This document shows positions 1-12,200 of a stretch of 64,000 nucleotides of DNA, piece after piece. The translations under genes and the position numbers were made by a program. This DNA comes from an uncultured Bacteroidota bacterium (GTDB lineage: Bacteria > Bacteroidota > Bacteroidia > Chitinophagales > Chitinophagaceae), in contig CAISPO010000038.1 in the NCBI GenBank assembly GCA_903887415.1, positions 124,001-188,000 of the forward strand, read 5' to 3'. Numbering within the stretch: the first letter of the stretch is position 1; each line of letters opens with the position of its first letter. The notes beneath the pieces were generated by a model. It had not been told where the DNA came from and did no database searches. It saw only the letters and a program-made list of their open reading frames with translations.

Positions 1-73
1 AACGTAAAAATCTGCTCAATTGCCCCGCCCTTAACGGGTCAGGTCTATGAGCCGTACAGACTACAGTACGCCA

Positions 74-793
74 CTACAGATAAAAGCTGCTCTTCTTCTT
101 CCTGTGCATTTTGTAATGGATGGCCAGATAAAAACTGGGAGTGATCACATTGCCCGTAAGGCTGGCCTGGTAATGATAGAAGTTACTGTTTGGGGCTGCA
201 ACGCTGACGCTATAGGTGTTCTCCTCGGCAAGCAGCAGTATATACTGAAAGTTGAGGCCCATGGTTATGTACAGGTCTTTACCTGCTGATTCACCGTAAT
301 TATATTCGACCCCTATGTTCAATGCAGGGAACGCATTATTGATATTTTTGGTGGAGTCAATGGTGGCATGCATGGTCTCCCCCTGGCTGCCAGCCACCGT
401 TATCCCTTCATTTATGAGGTACGAAAACCCCACGCCGCCGTATATAAAGACTTCGCTCTTAGGGAAAGTGAGTATGTAATTTTCATTGAGCATTACATTG
501 ACATAATCAAAATTGAGTGCAGCCACATTCTCCCCGAACTGTTTCAGCGGCAGCCTCGTTCTTCCAAATGAAACATTAAGAATGGGGAAGAATTGCGTCT
601 CTGCGGGTTTGTAAGCAATCCCCACTTTCACCCCAAAGCTGACCTGCCCGTACAGCATTCTTGTGTTATTGCTGTTCAGCAATTCAGGAAAGCTAAAATC
701 CAGCCCAGACGACAGTTCTATCTGTGCGCCACAATCCGTTGCAAAAAACAGCACACACACCACACCTATTATCTGCCGTAAGTATCTTCTCAT
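74..793 (-). CDS. outer membrane beta-barrel-like secreted protein
   Basis: 239-aa ORF with N-terminal signal peptide and alternating beta-strand pattern (YGGVGFSYLINEG..., YLAIHYKMHRKKKSSFYL). Confidence 0.7.
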   Translation of the reverse strand: MRRYLRQIIGVVCVLFFATDCGAQIELSSGLDFSFPELLNSNNTRMLYGQVSFGVKVGIAYKPAETQFFPILNVSFGRTRLPLKQFGENVAALNFDYVNVMLNENYILTFPKSEVFIYGGVGFSYLINEGITVAGSQGETMHATIDSTKNINNAFPALNIGVEYNYGESAGKDLYITMGLNFQYILLLAEENTYSVSVAAPNSNFYHYQASLTGNVITPSFYLAIHYKMHRKKKSSFYL

Positions 794-898
794 CTCGCCT
801 TAGCTAACGTTTTTTCGCGGATTTTGTTGCACCTATTCGAACACTTGACAACTCCCAACTATCTACTATCTACTAAAATACTATCTACTAAATACCAG

Positions 899-2230
899 CT
901 ACTCCTTATACATAAACCATTTGGCAAGCTCTTTGTAGCTGGCCTTCTTGCCATACATAAGTATGCCCACGCGATATATGCGCGATGCAACCCATGTGGT
1001 GAATAAGAAGCCCAGCACCATCAGCAGCATAGATGCCGCAAGTTGCAGATTGGTGACACCGCCAAAGGGTATTCGGATCATCATAGCAATAGGCGATGTA
1101 AATGGTATCATGGAAAGCCAAATGGATAGCGTGCTATCCGGGTTGTTGATAATAACCGATTGTGCCAGTGCAAAAGTAAAGATTAGTGGCAAGGTAATAG
1201 GGAACATGAATTGCTGGGTCTCTGTTTCATTGTCCACCGCAGAGCCCACTGCGGCAAATAACGAGCTATATAGCAGGTAGCCGAAAAGGAAGTAAAACAG
1301 GAAGCACGAGATCGTCTTTGCTACCGGAATGCCCTGCAGCTCTTTCAATACGTTTGCCATCTTGTCCCCATCTTCTGCTACTGGGGCAGTATTTGCGGCG
1401 CCCTGCACCACCATGTGCTGGGCTGCTGAAACCTGTTCTGTTTTTGCTTTTACATTTTTCACAAGCACACTGCCAGCCACTGTAGAAAGTGTCAGTGTAA
1501 GCACTATCCATAAAACAAATTGCGTAAGGCCCACCAGCCCTATGCCCAATATCTTACCTAGCATCAACTGAAAAGGCTTTACCGATGATATGATCACCTC
1601 AACGATACGGCTTACTTTTTCCTCAATAACACCGCGCATTACCTGTGCCCCGTACAGGAACAAAGACAGGTAAATAAGAAAAGCGCATACAAACCCAACT
1701 GCTAATGAAGCGACTACATGGGCATCTTCCACAGTTCCATTCTCCTTCACCTGCTGCGGCGAAATGCTGATATGTTTCTGCGCCTTTGCAAGCACTACCG
1801 TATCTATGCCGGCTTCCACCAACCGTTGTGAACGGAGCAGGTTGCTCAGGTCATCTTCTATTTTGCCGCTTGTAAGCGGGCTTGGCTTTTTTTCTCCCAG
1901 CAGTTGCACGCCTGTCAGCGATGAAGGTATATACAGCAGGTAGTCATAGCCATCTTTAATAAAGCTCTTCTTTGTTGTTTCAAACGGCTGGCTTACATAC
2001 GTAAAAGACATGTTGCTGCTATTCCTCATCTTATTCAAAAACCGGCCGCTTTCATCTATGACCGCCACTTTTTTAAGGTCGGCAAATTCATTTTGAGATG
2101 CACTGATATAAGCTATGAGCGCTATCATGCTTATAAATAAAACCGGCACCAGGAATGTGAGCACCAGGAATGACTTCTTCTTTACCCTGGAAAAATATTC
2201 TCTCTGTATGATCAGTAATATCTTGTTCAT
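899..2230 (-). CDS. ABC-2 type transporter permease (NatB-like)
   Basis: 443 aa, N-terminal TM segment, large extracytoplasmic loop, C-terminal TM cluster; VMRGVIEEKVSRIVEVIISSVKPFQLMLGKILGIG motif; 3 bp downstream of an ABC ATPase gene. Confidence 0.9.
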   Translation of the reverse strand: MNKILLIIQREYFSRVKKKSFLVLTFLVPVLFISMIALIAYISASQNEFADLKKVAVIDESGRFLNKMRNSSNMSFTYVSQPFETTKKSFIKDGYDYLLYIPSSLTGVQLLGEKKPSPLTSGKIEDDLSNLLRSQRLVEAGIDTVVLAKAQKHISISPQQVKENGTVEDAHVVASLAVGFVCAFLIYLSLFLYGAQVMRGVIEEKVSRIVEVIISSVKPFQLMLGKILGIGLVGLTQFVLWIVLTLTLSTVAGSVLVKNVKAKTEQVSAAQHMVVQGAANTAPVAEDGDKMANVLKELQGIPVAKTISCFLFYFLFGYLLYSSLFAAVGSAVDNETETQQFMFPITLPLIFTFALAQSVIINNPDSTLSIWLSMIPFTSPIAMMIRIPFGGVTNLQLAASMLLMVLGFLFTTWVASRIYRVGILMYGKKASYKELAKWFMYKE

Positions 2231-2233
2231 GTC

Positions 2234-3151
2234 TTATTGATTTGAGGTATTTGCACTCGCTACTTTTTGAATAAATATCTCGTTCATGGTCGGCACCACT
2301 TCCTCCAGTTTATTGATGGATGCCAGCGGCAGCATGTAGTGCAGCACATCGTTTACTTTGCTGCCTTCGTTTATTTTCAGCTTTACCTGCTGGTAGCCTT
2401 CGTGGCCGGTCTCCTGCAATATGGCAAATGGTGCGTTCCCATTCATGGCTATCTTATCGCCTTCGTACTCCAGCACATAGGTGCCATTGCGGTAAGAGTT
2501 CCTTATCGCTTTTACCTTGCCATCCAGTATTTTGTGCGACAGATTCAGCAGCGCTATAGAGTCACATAGCTCTTCCACACTCTCCATACGGTGGGTGGAG
2601 AAGATCACCGTTGCGCCTTTCCTGTTCAGCTCCAATATCTCATTTTTAATCACCTCTGCATTCACCGGGTCGAAGCCGGTAAATGGCTCATCGAGTATCA
2701 GCAGCTCCGGCTCATGGATCACCGTGGCCACAAACTGCGCTTTCTGCTGCATCCCTTTTGACAACTCTTCTATCTTTTTATTCCACCAGCTTTGTATCTC
2801 TAGCTTTTCAAACCAGTATTTCGCGCGCTTCAGCGCCTCCGCACGGCTCAATCCTTTCAGCCTTGCCAGGTACAGTATCTGCTCGCCGATCTCCATTTTT
2901 TTGTACAGCCCGCGCTCCTCGGGGAGATAGCCTATGCGGTCCACATGCACCTGGCTTAGCGGTTCGCCGTTGAATAACACCTGCCCTGAGTCCGGCGCTG
3001 TGATCTGGTTGATGATGCGTATGAGCGATGTTTTGCCTGCGCCATTAGGCCCCAGCAGTCCAAACACCTTCCCTTTTTCTATTTCTATACTTACATCATC
3101 CAGTGCGCGGTGTGCGGCATACTGTTTCACGATGTTGCGGATGCTTATCAT
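2234..3151 (-). CDS. ABC transporter ATP-binding protein (NatA-like)
   Basis: Walker A GPNGAGKTS, signature LSKGMQQKAQ, Walker B LLILDEPFTGFD. Confidence 0.95.
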   Translation of the reverse strand: MISIRNIVKQYAAHRALDDVSIEIEKGKVFGLLGPNGAGKTSLIRIINQITAPDSGQVLFNGEPLSQVHVDRIGYLPEERGLYKKMEIGEQILYLARLKGLSRAEALKRAKYWFEKLEIQSWWNKKIEELSKGMQQKAQFVATVIHEPELLILDEPFTGFDPVNAEVIKNEILELNRKGATVIFSTHRMESVEELCDSIALLNLSHKILDGKVKAIRNSYRNGTYVLEYEGDKIAMNGNAPFAILQETGHEGYQQVKLKINEGSKVNDVLHYMLPLASINKLEEVVPTMNEIFIQKVASANTSNQ

Positions 3152-3238
3152 GTATTTGTGATTGTAGTGTAAAATAAGGAATTTTTGTTGAGGGATGCAT
3201 ATCCAGGCAGTTTGCTAAAAAAAGATATGGCGTAAAAC

Positions 3239-3271
3239 ACAAGGGGCCGTCCTTTTGAGACAGCCCCTTGT
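3239..3271 (-). terminator. intrinsic terminator of the 3294-16808 gene
   Basis: minus-strand RNA: ACAAGGGGC-U-GUC-ucaaaag-GAC-G-GCCCCUUGU; continuous stem including one U.G wobble. Confidence 0.75.
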
Positions 3272-3293
3272 TATTAGTCAATTTCAACTTCTC

Positions 3294-6200
3294 TTAACGC
3301 TCAACCACGAAGTGGAACGATTTGTTATCACTTCCGCTGCTGATGTTCAGTATATACATACCGTTCGCCAGGTTGTTGCCGAGGTCTATCTGCTGGTTCA
3401 CTTTACCATTGTCAGACCTGATCTTGTTCTTGTAGATCACCTGACCCAGCATGTCTGTTATTTCCACATCCAGGTCTTCGTCCGTGGTTGTAGCCAGGGT
3501 TCCCTTGATGGTAAAGGCGCCGCTGTTCGGGTTAGGCAGCAGCATTATGTTGCTTACGCCTACATGCTGCACAGAGCCCACACCAGTCGGGATGACCGTA
3601 ATATACACCCAGTCGAAAGTGGAAATGCCTTCGCAGTAACCACTGCTGGTGAGGATACAGGTTACAGAGTCGTAGTTGTGGAACGAGGTGCTGCTATAGC
3701 TGGAGTTCGTAGCTCCTGGCACAGGCACACCGTTTATTTCCCACTGGTAGGTTGGATCTGGCCCGCCGCCGGTCTCTGTTGTTGTCAGTGTCTCCAGCGA
3801 ATCCTCCACAATACTCAGGCCCGGATGTGCGGTGATCTCTACGTGCGGTATGATCATCGGCACTACGTCCATGGTTATCTGGTTGCTATGCGCTGTATCC
3901 GGCATAGCGCACAGATAGCTGCTCGTCATGCTGCAATAAATAACATCGCCAGAGTTGGGCACATAACTGAAGTACTGGCCAGTGCCTTCGAAAGTACTGT
4001 TCACTATCCACTTATACGTTGGGGAAGCACCGCCGAAAGTAGGCGTAGCCGTAAAGGTGGCCGAAGCATACTGGCACACGGTGTCTCCCGGATCAACAGT
4101 AATATGCACAAGCGGCGTACCGATTTGCAATACATGCAGCCTCAGGGTATCCGTTGCAGTTGCCGGGAATATACATGCAGCGCCGCTGGTTATCGCCACT
4201 TTCACTATGTCGCCATTGGCAGGTATGAAGGAATAAGTGGGGCTGGTACTTACCGCTGTGCCATTAACGTACCACACATAAGTGGCCGTTGCAGTAGCAG
4301 TGCTGGCAGGCGAGAGCGTAGGTGTAATGGTCACTGTAGTACCAGGGCATACCGTATCTGCCGGGCTGGCATGTAAGGCAACCGTTGGGTTCACCGTCGG
4401 TGTCACATTTACAGTAACAGTGCCGGTCATACCTATAGAACAACCGGTAGTGCTGCCTGTAGCAAGGACCGTGTAAGTGCCCGCAACAGTGAGCAGAGGG
4501 GTGAAGTGCAAAGTATCACCGGTACCTGCCAGGTAGCCTGTTACAGATGCACCGTAATACAGCAGGTAGCTAACACCTACGTTAGAGCCGTTGAGCCCAA
4601 CAGGGACACCATTTCCGCCCTCGCAGTAAGTGCCGCCGCCATAAACAGTAAATACGTTAGGAAGCGGGTTAACAGTAACGGCAAATAAAGCCGAGCAGCC
4701 TACCGCTGGCGAATAACTGATGGTAGCCGTGCCAAGTGCACTGCCGCTTACCACGCCGGAGGTACCCACCGGGGCTATTGCAGTATTGCTGCTGCTCCAT
4801 ATGCCGCCTGCTGAAATATCGCTCAATGTGACCGTAGAACCGAGACATATCTGGTGATTGCCGCTGATCGATGCAGGCATGGCGTGAACAGTTACCTGGA
4901 CACCAAGAGCGCAACCTGTAGGCAACGTATAAGATATGGTGGCAAAGCCCACAGCCAAAGGATTGATAATCCCTGAAGCAGAGCCAATAGTAGCTACTGT
5001 AAGGTTGGAGCTGGTCCATGTGCCGCCGCCAGTAAGGTCGCTAAGCGTGTCTGCGATGCCATTACACAAGCTAAGCGTGCCTAGTATTGGCGTTGGTAAC
5101 GGGTTCACGGTTACTATTGCTGTAGCCTGGCAGCTCGTGGCCACACTATAGGTGATCGTTGTGGTACCTCCCGATTCGCCCATAACTATACCTGTGGCAG
5201 AGCCTACAGTCCCGATCGCTAGGCTGCTGCTGCTCCATATACCGCCAGGTGTCGGGTCGCTTAATGCCGTAGTAAGGCCCACACACACCACGCGGGTGCC
5301 GGTAATGGGCGCCGGTACTTTATTCACAGACATTGTCATAGTGACATAGCAGCCGGTAGGTATGGTATAAGTAATCGTCACGGTTCCGAACGTTATGCCG
5401 GTTACCACACCCGATGTGGAACTAACGCTGCCAATAGTTGGGTTACTGCTGCTCCAGGTGCCCCCGGCTGTAAGGTCGCTTAACGTAGTGTTTGCTCCTA
5501 TACATACTGCGGTTGCGCCAAGTATTGCTGTTGGCAGCGGCATTACATCCACTGTTGTGGTCATGAGGCAGCCGGTTGGCAGTGTATAAGTAATGGTATC
5601 TAAGCCAGCCGTAATACCTGTAACTAATGCGCCGCCGGTAATGGATGCAGTTGACGAGGAGCTGGTACTCCAGCCGCCGCCCACGGTGGCATCTGTCAGC
5701 TGCGTGGTCAGGCCAACACATACGTTCATAGAACCGGTAATTGCCGCAGGCAATGGATTAACCGTGATTATCTCCGTGCTGACACAGCCTGTAGTGGGCA
5801 GTGTATAGGTGAGGGTGCCCGTACCTACAGCGGTCCCGCCTACAAGGCCGGAGGTGGAGCCGTCCACTGTCAGTGCACTCCCCAATGTTGCGCTCCATGA
5901 GCCGCCGGGGCTAAGATCGGAATACACGGCAGTAAGGCCAAGGCACAGTGTAGTTGGGCCTGAAATAGGTGCCGGTACCGGATTTACAGTAACCACAGCC
6001 GTTGTCTGGCAAGCTGAGGGTGAAGACAGTATATAAGTGATCACTGCCGTACCTGCGGATACACCGGTTACAACACCCGTTGCGGACCCTACCGTAGCCA
6101 GCGGCGGAATGCTGCTGTACCAGAAGCCACCGCCGGTAGCATCTGTAAGGTTGGTAGTGCTGCCTGCGCACACCACCAGCGAACCGGTGATTGGCAATGG

Positions 6201-9200
6201 TATAGCGTCAACTGTTACCACTGTTGTTGACATACAGCCAGTGGATAAGGTATAAGTGATGGTACCAGTGCCGCTTGCATTACCGGTTACAATGCCCGTT
6301 GTGGGATCTACCGTAGCAGTGCCAGTGGCGGTCCATACGCCGCCGCCTGTTGCATCGGTCAATGCGGTAGTAGTGCCTGCACAGAATTCCTTGACGCCGT
6401 TGATGGCCAGTGGCAGCGGGTTCACCGTCACCACGGCGGTTGTAAGGCAGCCAGTAGCTAAGGTATAAGTTATGTTTGCTGTGCCTGCACCAGCGCCGGT
6501 AGCTACACCGGTTGCAGGGTTAATAACGCAGATGACTACCGGGCTGCTTGCCCATGTGCCGCCTGGGGTCGCATCACTAAGTGAGGTAGTCAGTCCCACA
6601 CATACGCTCAGGTTGCCCGCTATTGGGCTCGGGTTTGGATTAACTGTAACGACCGCAGTAACATAGCAGCCATGGGCAATAGTATAAGTATCTGTCGTTG
6701 TGCCAGAGGTTATGCCGGTCTCTATGCCCGAGGTAATGCCAATGGTTCCTACAGCATGATTGCTGCTCGCCCATGTGCCGCCCGGTGAAGCGTCAGATAA
6801 TGTAGTGTTTAAGCCAACGCATACGGCCATTGTGCCGGTGATGGACGCAGGCAAAGGATTGACAGTAACTGTTGCAGTTATGAAGCAGCCTGTGCCCAAT
6901 GTATAAGTTACGGTAGCAGTGCCTGCGGTTGAGCCGGTAACCAAACCACCCGCGCCTATTGTAGCATCTGCATTGCTGATGCTCCAGGTGCCGCCGCCAG
7001 TAAGGTCAGATAGCTGGGTAGTTTGCCCGATACATACATTCAGGTTGCCCAATATAACTGTTGGGTTAGGATTAACAGTAACCACCGCGGTTGTGCCGCA
7101 GCCGGTGCTGCCGTATGAATAGGTGATAACAGATGTGCCGAAAGCAATACCGGAGACTACGCCGGAGAACGTGCCGGCAGTTGCTATGCCCGTGCTGCCG
7201 CTCGCCCATGTGCCGCCGCCTGAACCATCAGTAAGCGTAGTAGTTGCGCCTACACATACGCTAAGTGTACCATTGATGGGGCCCGGCACATTGTTCACAG
7301 TCACAAGGACAGTCGTGATACAGCCTGCCGCGCTGGTATAAGTAATTGTAGCTGAAGAGCTGCCGGTTACGCCGGTTACAAGGCCCGTTGAACCTACACT
7401 TGCGTTGCCTGGGTTACTGCTGCTCCAGGTGCCGCCTGCGGTAAGATCAGAAAGCTGGGTGGTGAAGCCTTTACATACCGCTGTATAACCCAGGATAGCT
7501 GTGGGCAGCGGGTTGACGGTTACAATAACAGAGTTCGAGCAGCCGCCTGCCGTAGTATATATTATGGTTGTTGTACCGCCGCTTATACCAGTAACAATAC
7601 CGGTAGAGCCTACGGTAGCCACACTCGTGATGGTGCTGAGCCATGTACCGCCGGCGCTGATGTCTGAAAGCGAGGTCGTTGAGCCCGCGCAGAGAACCGC
7701 TGTTCCGGTGATTGGCGCCGGATCAGGATTAACCGTTACTACGATTGTGGCAATACAGCCAGCCGGTGGTGCAGCATACGTAATAGTTGCAGTACCAAGG
7801 AACATACCCGTTACGGTCAGCACCCCTGAAGAAGTCCCGCTAAGAGAAACGTTTAGGCTGGTAGTACTCCAGGTACCACCCGGTGCATCCGCCAGCAATG
7901 TCGTTCCCAAAAGACATATATTCGGGTTGCCGTTTATTGGCGATGGGTTGTTATCTACTGTGACTATAGTTGTAGCATAACAATAAGTAGGCATGGTGTA
8001 AGATATTACCACCGTGCCGCCGCTTACGCCGGTCACTATACCGGTTGTTCCGCCAACAGTAGCAGTGCCGGTGGCGGCGCTGCTCCAGGTACCGCCTGCG
8101 GTAGCATCGGTAAGCACAGTGGTAAGGCCTACACACACCGGCAGCCCGCTGCCGGTAGGAATAGCCGGAGTTGTGGACACGGTAACCACTGTAGTTCCAA
8201 TACAGCCCGATGGCGGTAAATAAGTGATCGTTGCAGTACCTGCAGTGTTGCCGCATACCAGCCCTGTACCTGAGCCGGCAGTAGCTACAGCCGGGTTGCT
8301 GCTGCTCCAGGTGCCGCCTGCAAGCAGGTCGGTAAGCGATACGCAAAGGCCGGTACAGATTGCCGTAGTACCCGTGATTGGTGGGGGCGTAGTGCTCACG
8401 TTCACAACGTGGGTTACATAACATCCGCCCGCGGGTAATGTGTAAGTTATATAAGCAATACCTGGAGATCCGCCAGTAACAATGCCTCCGGCAGTTATTG
8501 GTGCAATACCGACGTTGCTGCTGCCCCACGAGCCGCCGGGTGTAGCATCCACCAATGATATAGTAGCGCCAACACATACACCGGATGGGCCGGAAATAGG
8601 TGAAGGCAACGGATCAACTGTAACTATCTGTGTTGCGATACAGCCTGTTGGTAAACCACAGGTTATCGTTGCGGTGCCGCCAGATACACCGGTAACAACA
8701 CCTCCGGCAGTTATTGAAGCAATACCGGGGTTACTGCTGCTCCAGGAAACTCCGGGTGTAGCATCATTAAGTGTTACTGTACTTCCCTGGCAGAACTCAA
8801 ACGTGCCGGTAATAACCGCAGGGTTTGGATTTACCGTCAGTATTGCCGTCATCTGGCAACCTGTAGCAAATGCATAAGTTATGATAACTGTACCCGGCGC
8901 TATGCCGGTGGCCAGCCCCGTACCGGGGTTGATGGTGGATATAGTAGGATCACTGCTTGTCCATGCACCGCCTGGCGTAGCATCCGTTAGTTGTGTAGTA
9001 AGGCCCACGCATACGGTAAGCGTACCATTTATTACACCCGGTACCGGGTTAATGGTAACGATCTGGGTTTGGTAGCATTGGGTGCTTACTAAAGTATAAG
9101 ATATAGTAACTGTGGTACCGGCAAGTCCGCCGCTCACACCGCAAACCAACCCGCTCGATGACCCAGCGGTTGCATCAGTAGTATTATTGCTGCTCCAGGT

Positions 9201-12200
9201 ACCACCCGGTGTAGCATCGGTGAGCGTAGTGCATAATCCCTGGCATACCGAGAAGTTTCCGCTGATGAGTGCAGGTAATGCATTCACCGTTACTATTGCA
9301 GTCGTATAACAGCTTGTAGCCAGTGTGTACGTATCCACAAAGATACCTGCTGCCTCACCTGTCACAGAACCTGACCCTAATCCTACCGAACCGATAGCAG
9401 GATTGCTGCTGCTCCAGGTGCCGCCCGGTGTAGCATCGCTCAATATTATTGTTGACCCAACGCACACCTGCGGTGCAGGCGGCAGGATCGATGTCGGATT
9501 CGGATTGACCGTTACCACTGCTGTTATGGAGCAGGTGGTAGGCAATGTATAACTGATAGTAGATGTACCATAGCCAAACACCCCGGTCACAAGGCCGGTA
9601 GCAGGGTTTATTGTAGCATTAGCAGTAATGCTGCTGCTCCAGGTACCACCCAGTATGCCATCAGTAAGCTGTGTAGTAGCTCCTATACATACGGTAAGTG
9701 TACCGTTTATTGGAGTTGGCAGCGGGTTCACGGTTATTATCACAGTAGTGATACAACCTGTGCTGCCAATGGTATAGGTTATTATTGCAGTACCTGCACT
9801 GACGCCGGTTACCAGGCCGGTTACCGGATCTACGCTCGCCGCAAGGGGTTGGCTACTCATCCAGCCGCCGCCGGGAGTACCATCGGTGAGCTGTGTTGTT
9901 GCCCCTGCGCAAACCAGTAGTGAGCCATTAATAGCTGTTGGCAGCGGATTTACGGTCGCTGTTGCTGTAATATAGCAGCCGGTTGCTGTTAACTGATAAG
10001 TTACTGTAGCCGTACCACCTATTGCCGATACACCGCACATAGTGCCGGGAGTTGTCGTGAAGGAAGCCACGAATGAATTACTGCTGCTCCAGGTACCGCC
10101 TGGGGTAGCGTCAGTAAGCGTTGAGCAGGATTGATAACAAACGGCCAGAGAGCCATTTATAGCTGTCGGCAATGGATTAATGTTTACAGTTGCCGTCATA
10201 ATACAGCCGGTGCCGCCTAAAGTATAAGTAATAGTAGTTGTCTGCGAAGTAGTGAGGCCGGTTACGTAAGCATTAAATGTGCCCGTTACAGGATCTATTG
10301 TTCCATAAGTAGTGGGGCTGTTGCTCCAGCTACCGCCGCCCGTAGCATCGGTGAGCGTTGTTGTAAGTCCCTGGCAAACATTCAGGTTACCATTGATAGC
10401 TGAGGGTAAGGGGTTCACCGTCACCGGGGTCACCGTATAACAGCCTGTTGCAAGCGTATAAGTAATGTCCGCAGTTGTACCGCCTACTATGCCGGTAATA
10501 ACACCCGTGCCAAGCCCTGCGGTCGCATCGGTAGTATTGCTGCTGGTCCAGGTGCCGGGGGTTGTTGCATCTGTAAGTGTTGTGGTCAGCCCCTGGCACA
10601 CAACGAATGTACCAAGTATAGGTGTCGGGTTCGGATTCACGGTCACAGTAGCATTAACAGTACAGGTTGTAGGTAAGGTATAAACAATATTGGAAGTGCC
10701 GGGACTAATGCCGGTAACATCCCCTCCGCCAACAGTAATAGTAGCGACACCAGTATTGCTGCTGAACCATGTACCAAATGACGAAGCATCAGTAAGCAAA
10801 GTAGTACCCGTCACACACACATTCAGTGTTCCCAGGATAGCTGTTGGCAGCGCGTTTACGGTCACCTCTGCTGTAGTCATACAGCCGGTAGCCAGCGTAT
10901 AGCTAACAATACAAGTGCCTGCTGAAAATGCGGTTACCAGGCCGGTGCCGGAAATGCCGATGTCCGCGCAAGCCTCACTCCAGGTACCGCCCAGGGTAAG
11001 ATCGCTAAGTTGTGTCTGTCCGCCTACGCACACTGCCAGGTTGCCGAGTACACCAGTAGGGTTAGGATTAACAGTTACAACCACCGTCATGAAACAGCCG
11101 GTTGGCAAAGTATAAGTTATCGTTGCGGTAGTAGGGAGTCCGCTTACACCAGTTACAATACCAGTGCTGCCAACTGAGGCAACAAACGGATTAGAGCTGC
11201 TCCATGTACCGCCACTGGTAGCATCTGTAAGTGGGGTTGTCAAACCGACACATACGGAAGGATTACCGGTGATAACACCTGGATTACAATTTACATTTAC
11301 TGTAGCAGTCGTGATACATGTTGTTGGCATTGTATAAGTAATTACAGAAGTAGCCGGGCAGTTTATGCCGGTTACCAAGCCACCGCCTGCTGTTACAGTA
11401 ACATTGCCATTGTTAGCGTTCCACCCGCCGCCTGCTGTAAGGTCAGACAGCGTTATAGTATAGCCCTGGCATACTGCATTGGCGCCAAGTATTCCCGTTG
11501 GAAGTGCATTTATGGTTACTATAGCGCCTGTGCTGGCAGTAGAGCACCCGTTTGTGCCGGTATAGGTAATGTTTGTGGTAGTAAAAGAACCACCGCCATT
11601 TATGCCACCCACAATGCCGGTTGCTGACCCGACAGAGCCATTGCCCGGGTTAGAGCTTGTCCAGGTACCGCCGGCTGGGCTGGATGTCAATGTTATCGTT
11701 GAGCCTACACATACCATCAGCGGAGAAGGGCCGCTAACTGGCGAAGGCAATGGATCTATGGTTACCACAGCCGTAACGGTACAGCCGGTGCCCAACGCAT
11801 AAGTGATGATAGTTGTAGTAAACGAAGTTGAACCTGCCGCACCGCCATTTATACCTGTTACCAAACCAGTAACCGGATCTATCGATCCGTTAGTAGGAAC
11901 ACTGCTGGTCCATGTGCCGCCGCCCGTAAGATCGGTAAGCTGCGTGGTCTGACCCTGGCATACAACCTTTGTTCCGCTGATAGCCGCTGGCAATGCATAT
12001 ACCGTAACGGTAACTACAGGGCCGATACAGCCTGTAGGCATTATATAACTGATATTAGTGGTTCCGGCACTAAGACCAGTAACAGTAGTGGTTGTGCTGG
12101 GGCCTGTTGTAGCAGTGGCTACGGAAATATTGCTGCTCAGCCATGTGCCGCCTGTAGTGAAATCAGTAAGCGTAGTATTTGATCCGACACATACCGTAAG

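Noticed and set aside
3255-4376. 373-aa plus-strand ORF and the series of 60-160-aa plus-strand ORFs across 3.2-16.5 kb
   Set aside because: They are antisense to the giant repeat gene and recur with its about 216-bp period; shadow ORFs caused by codon bias of the repeats.
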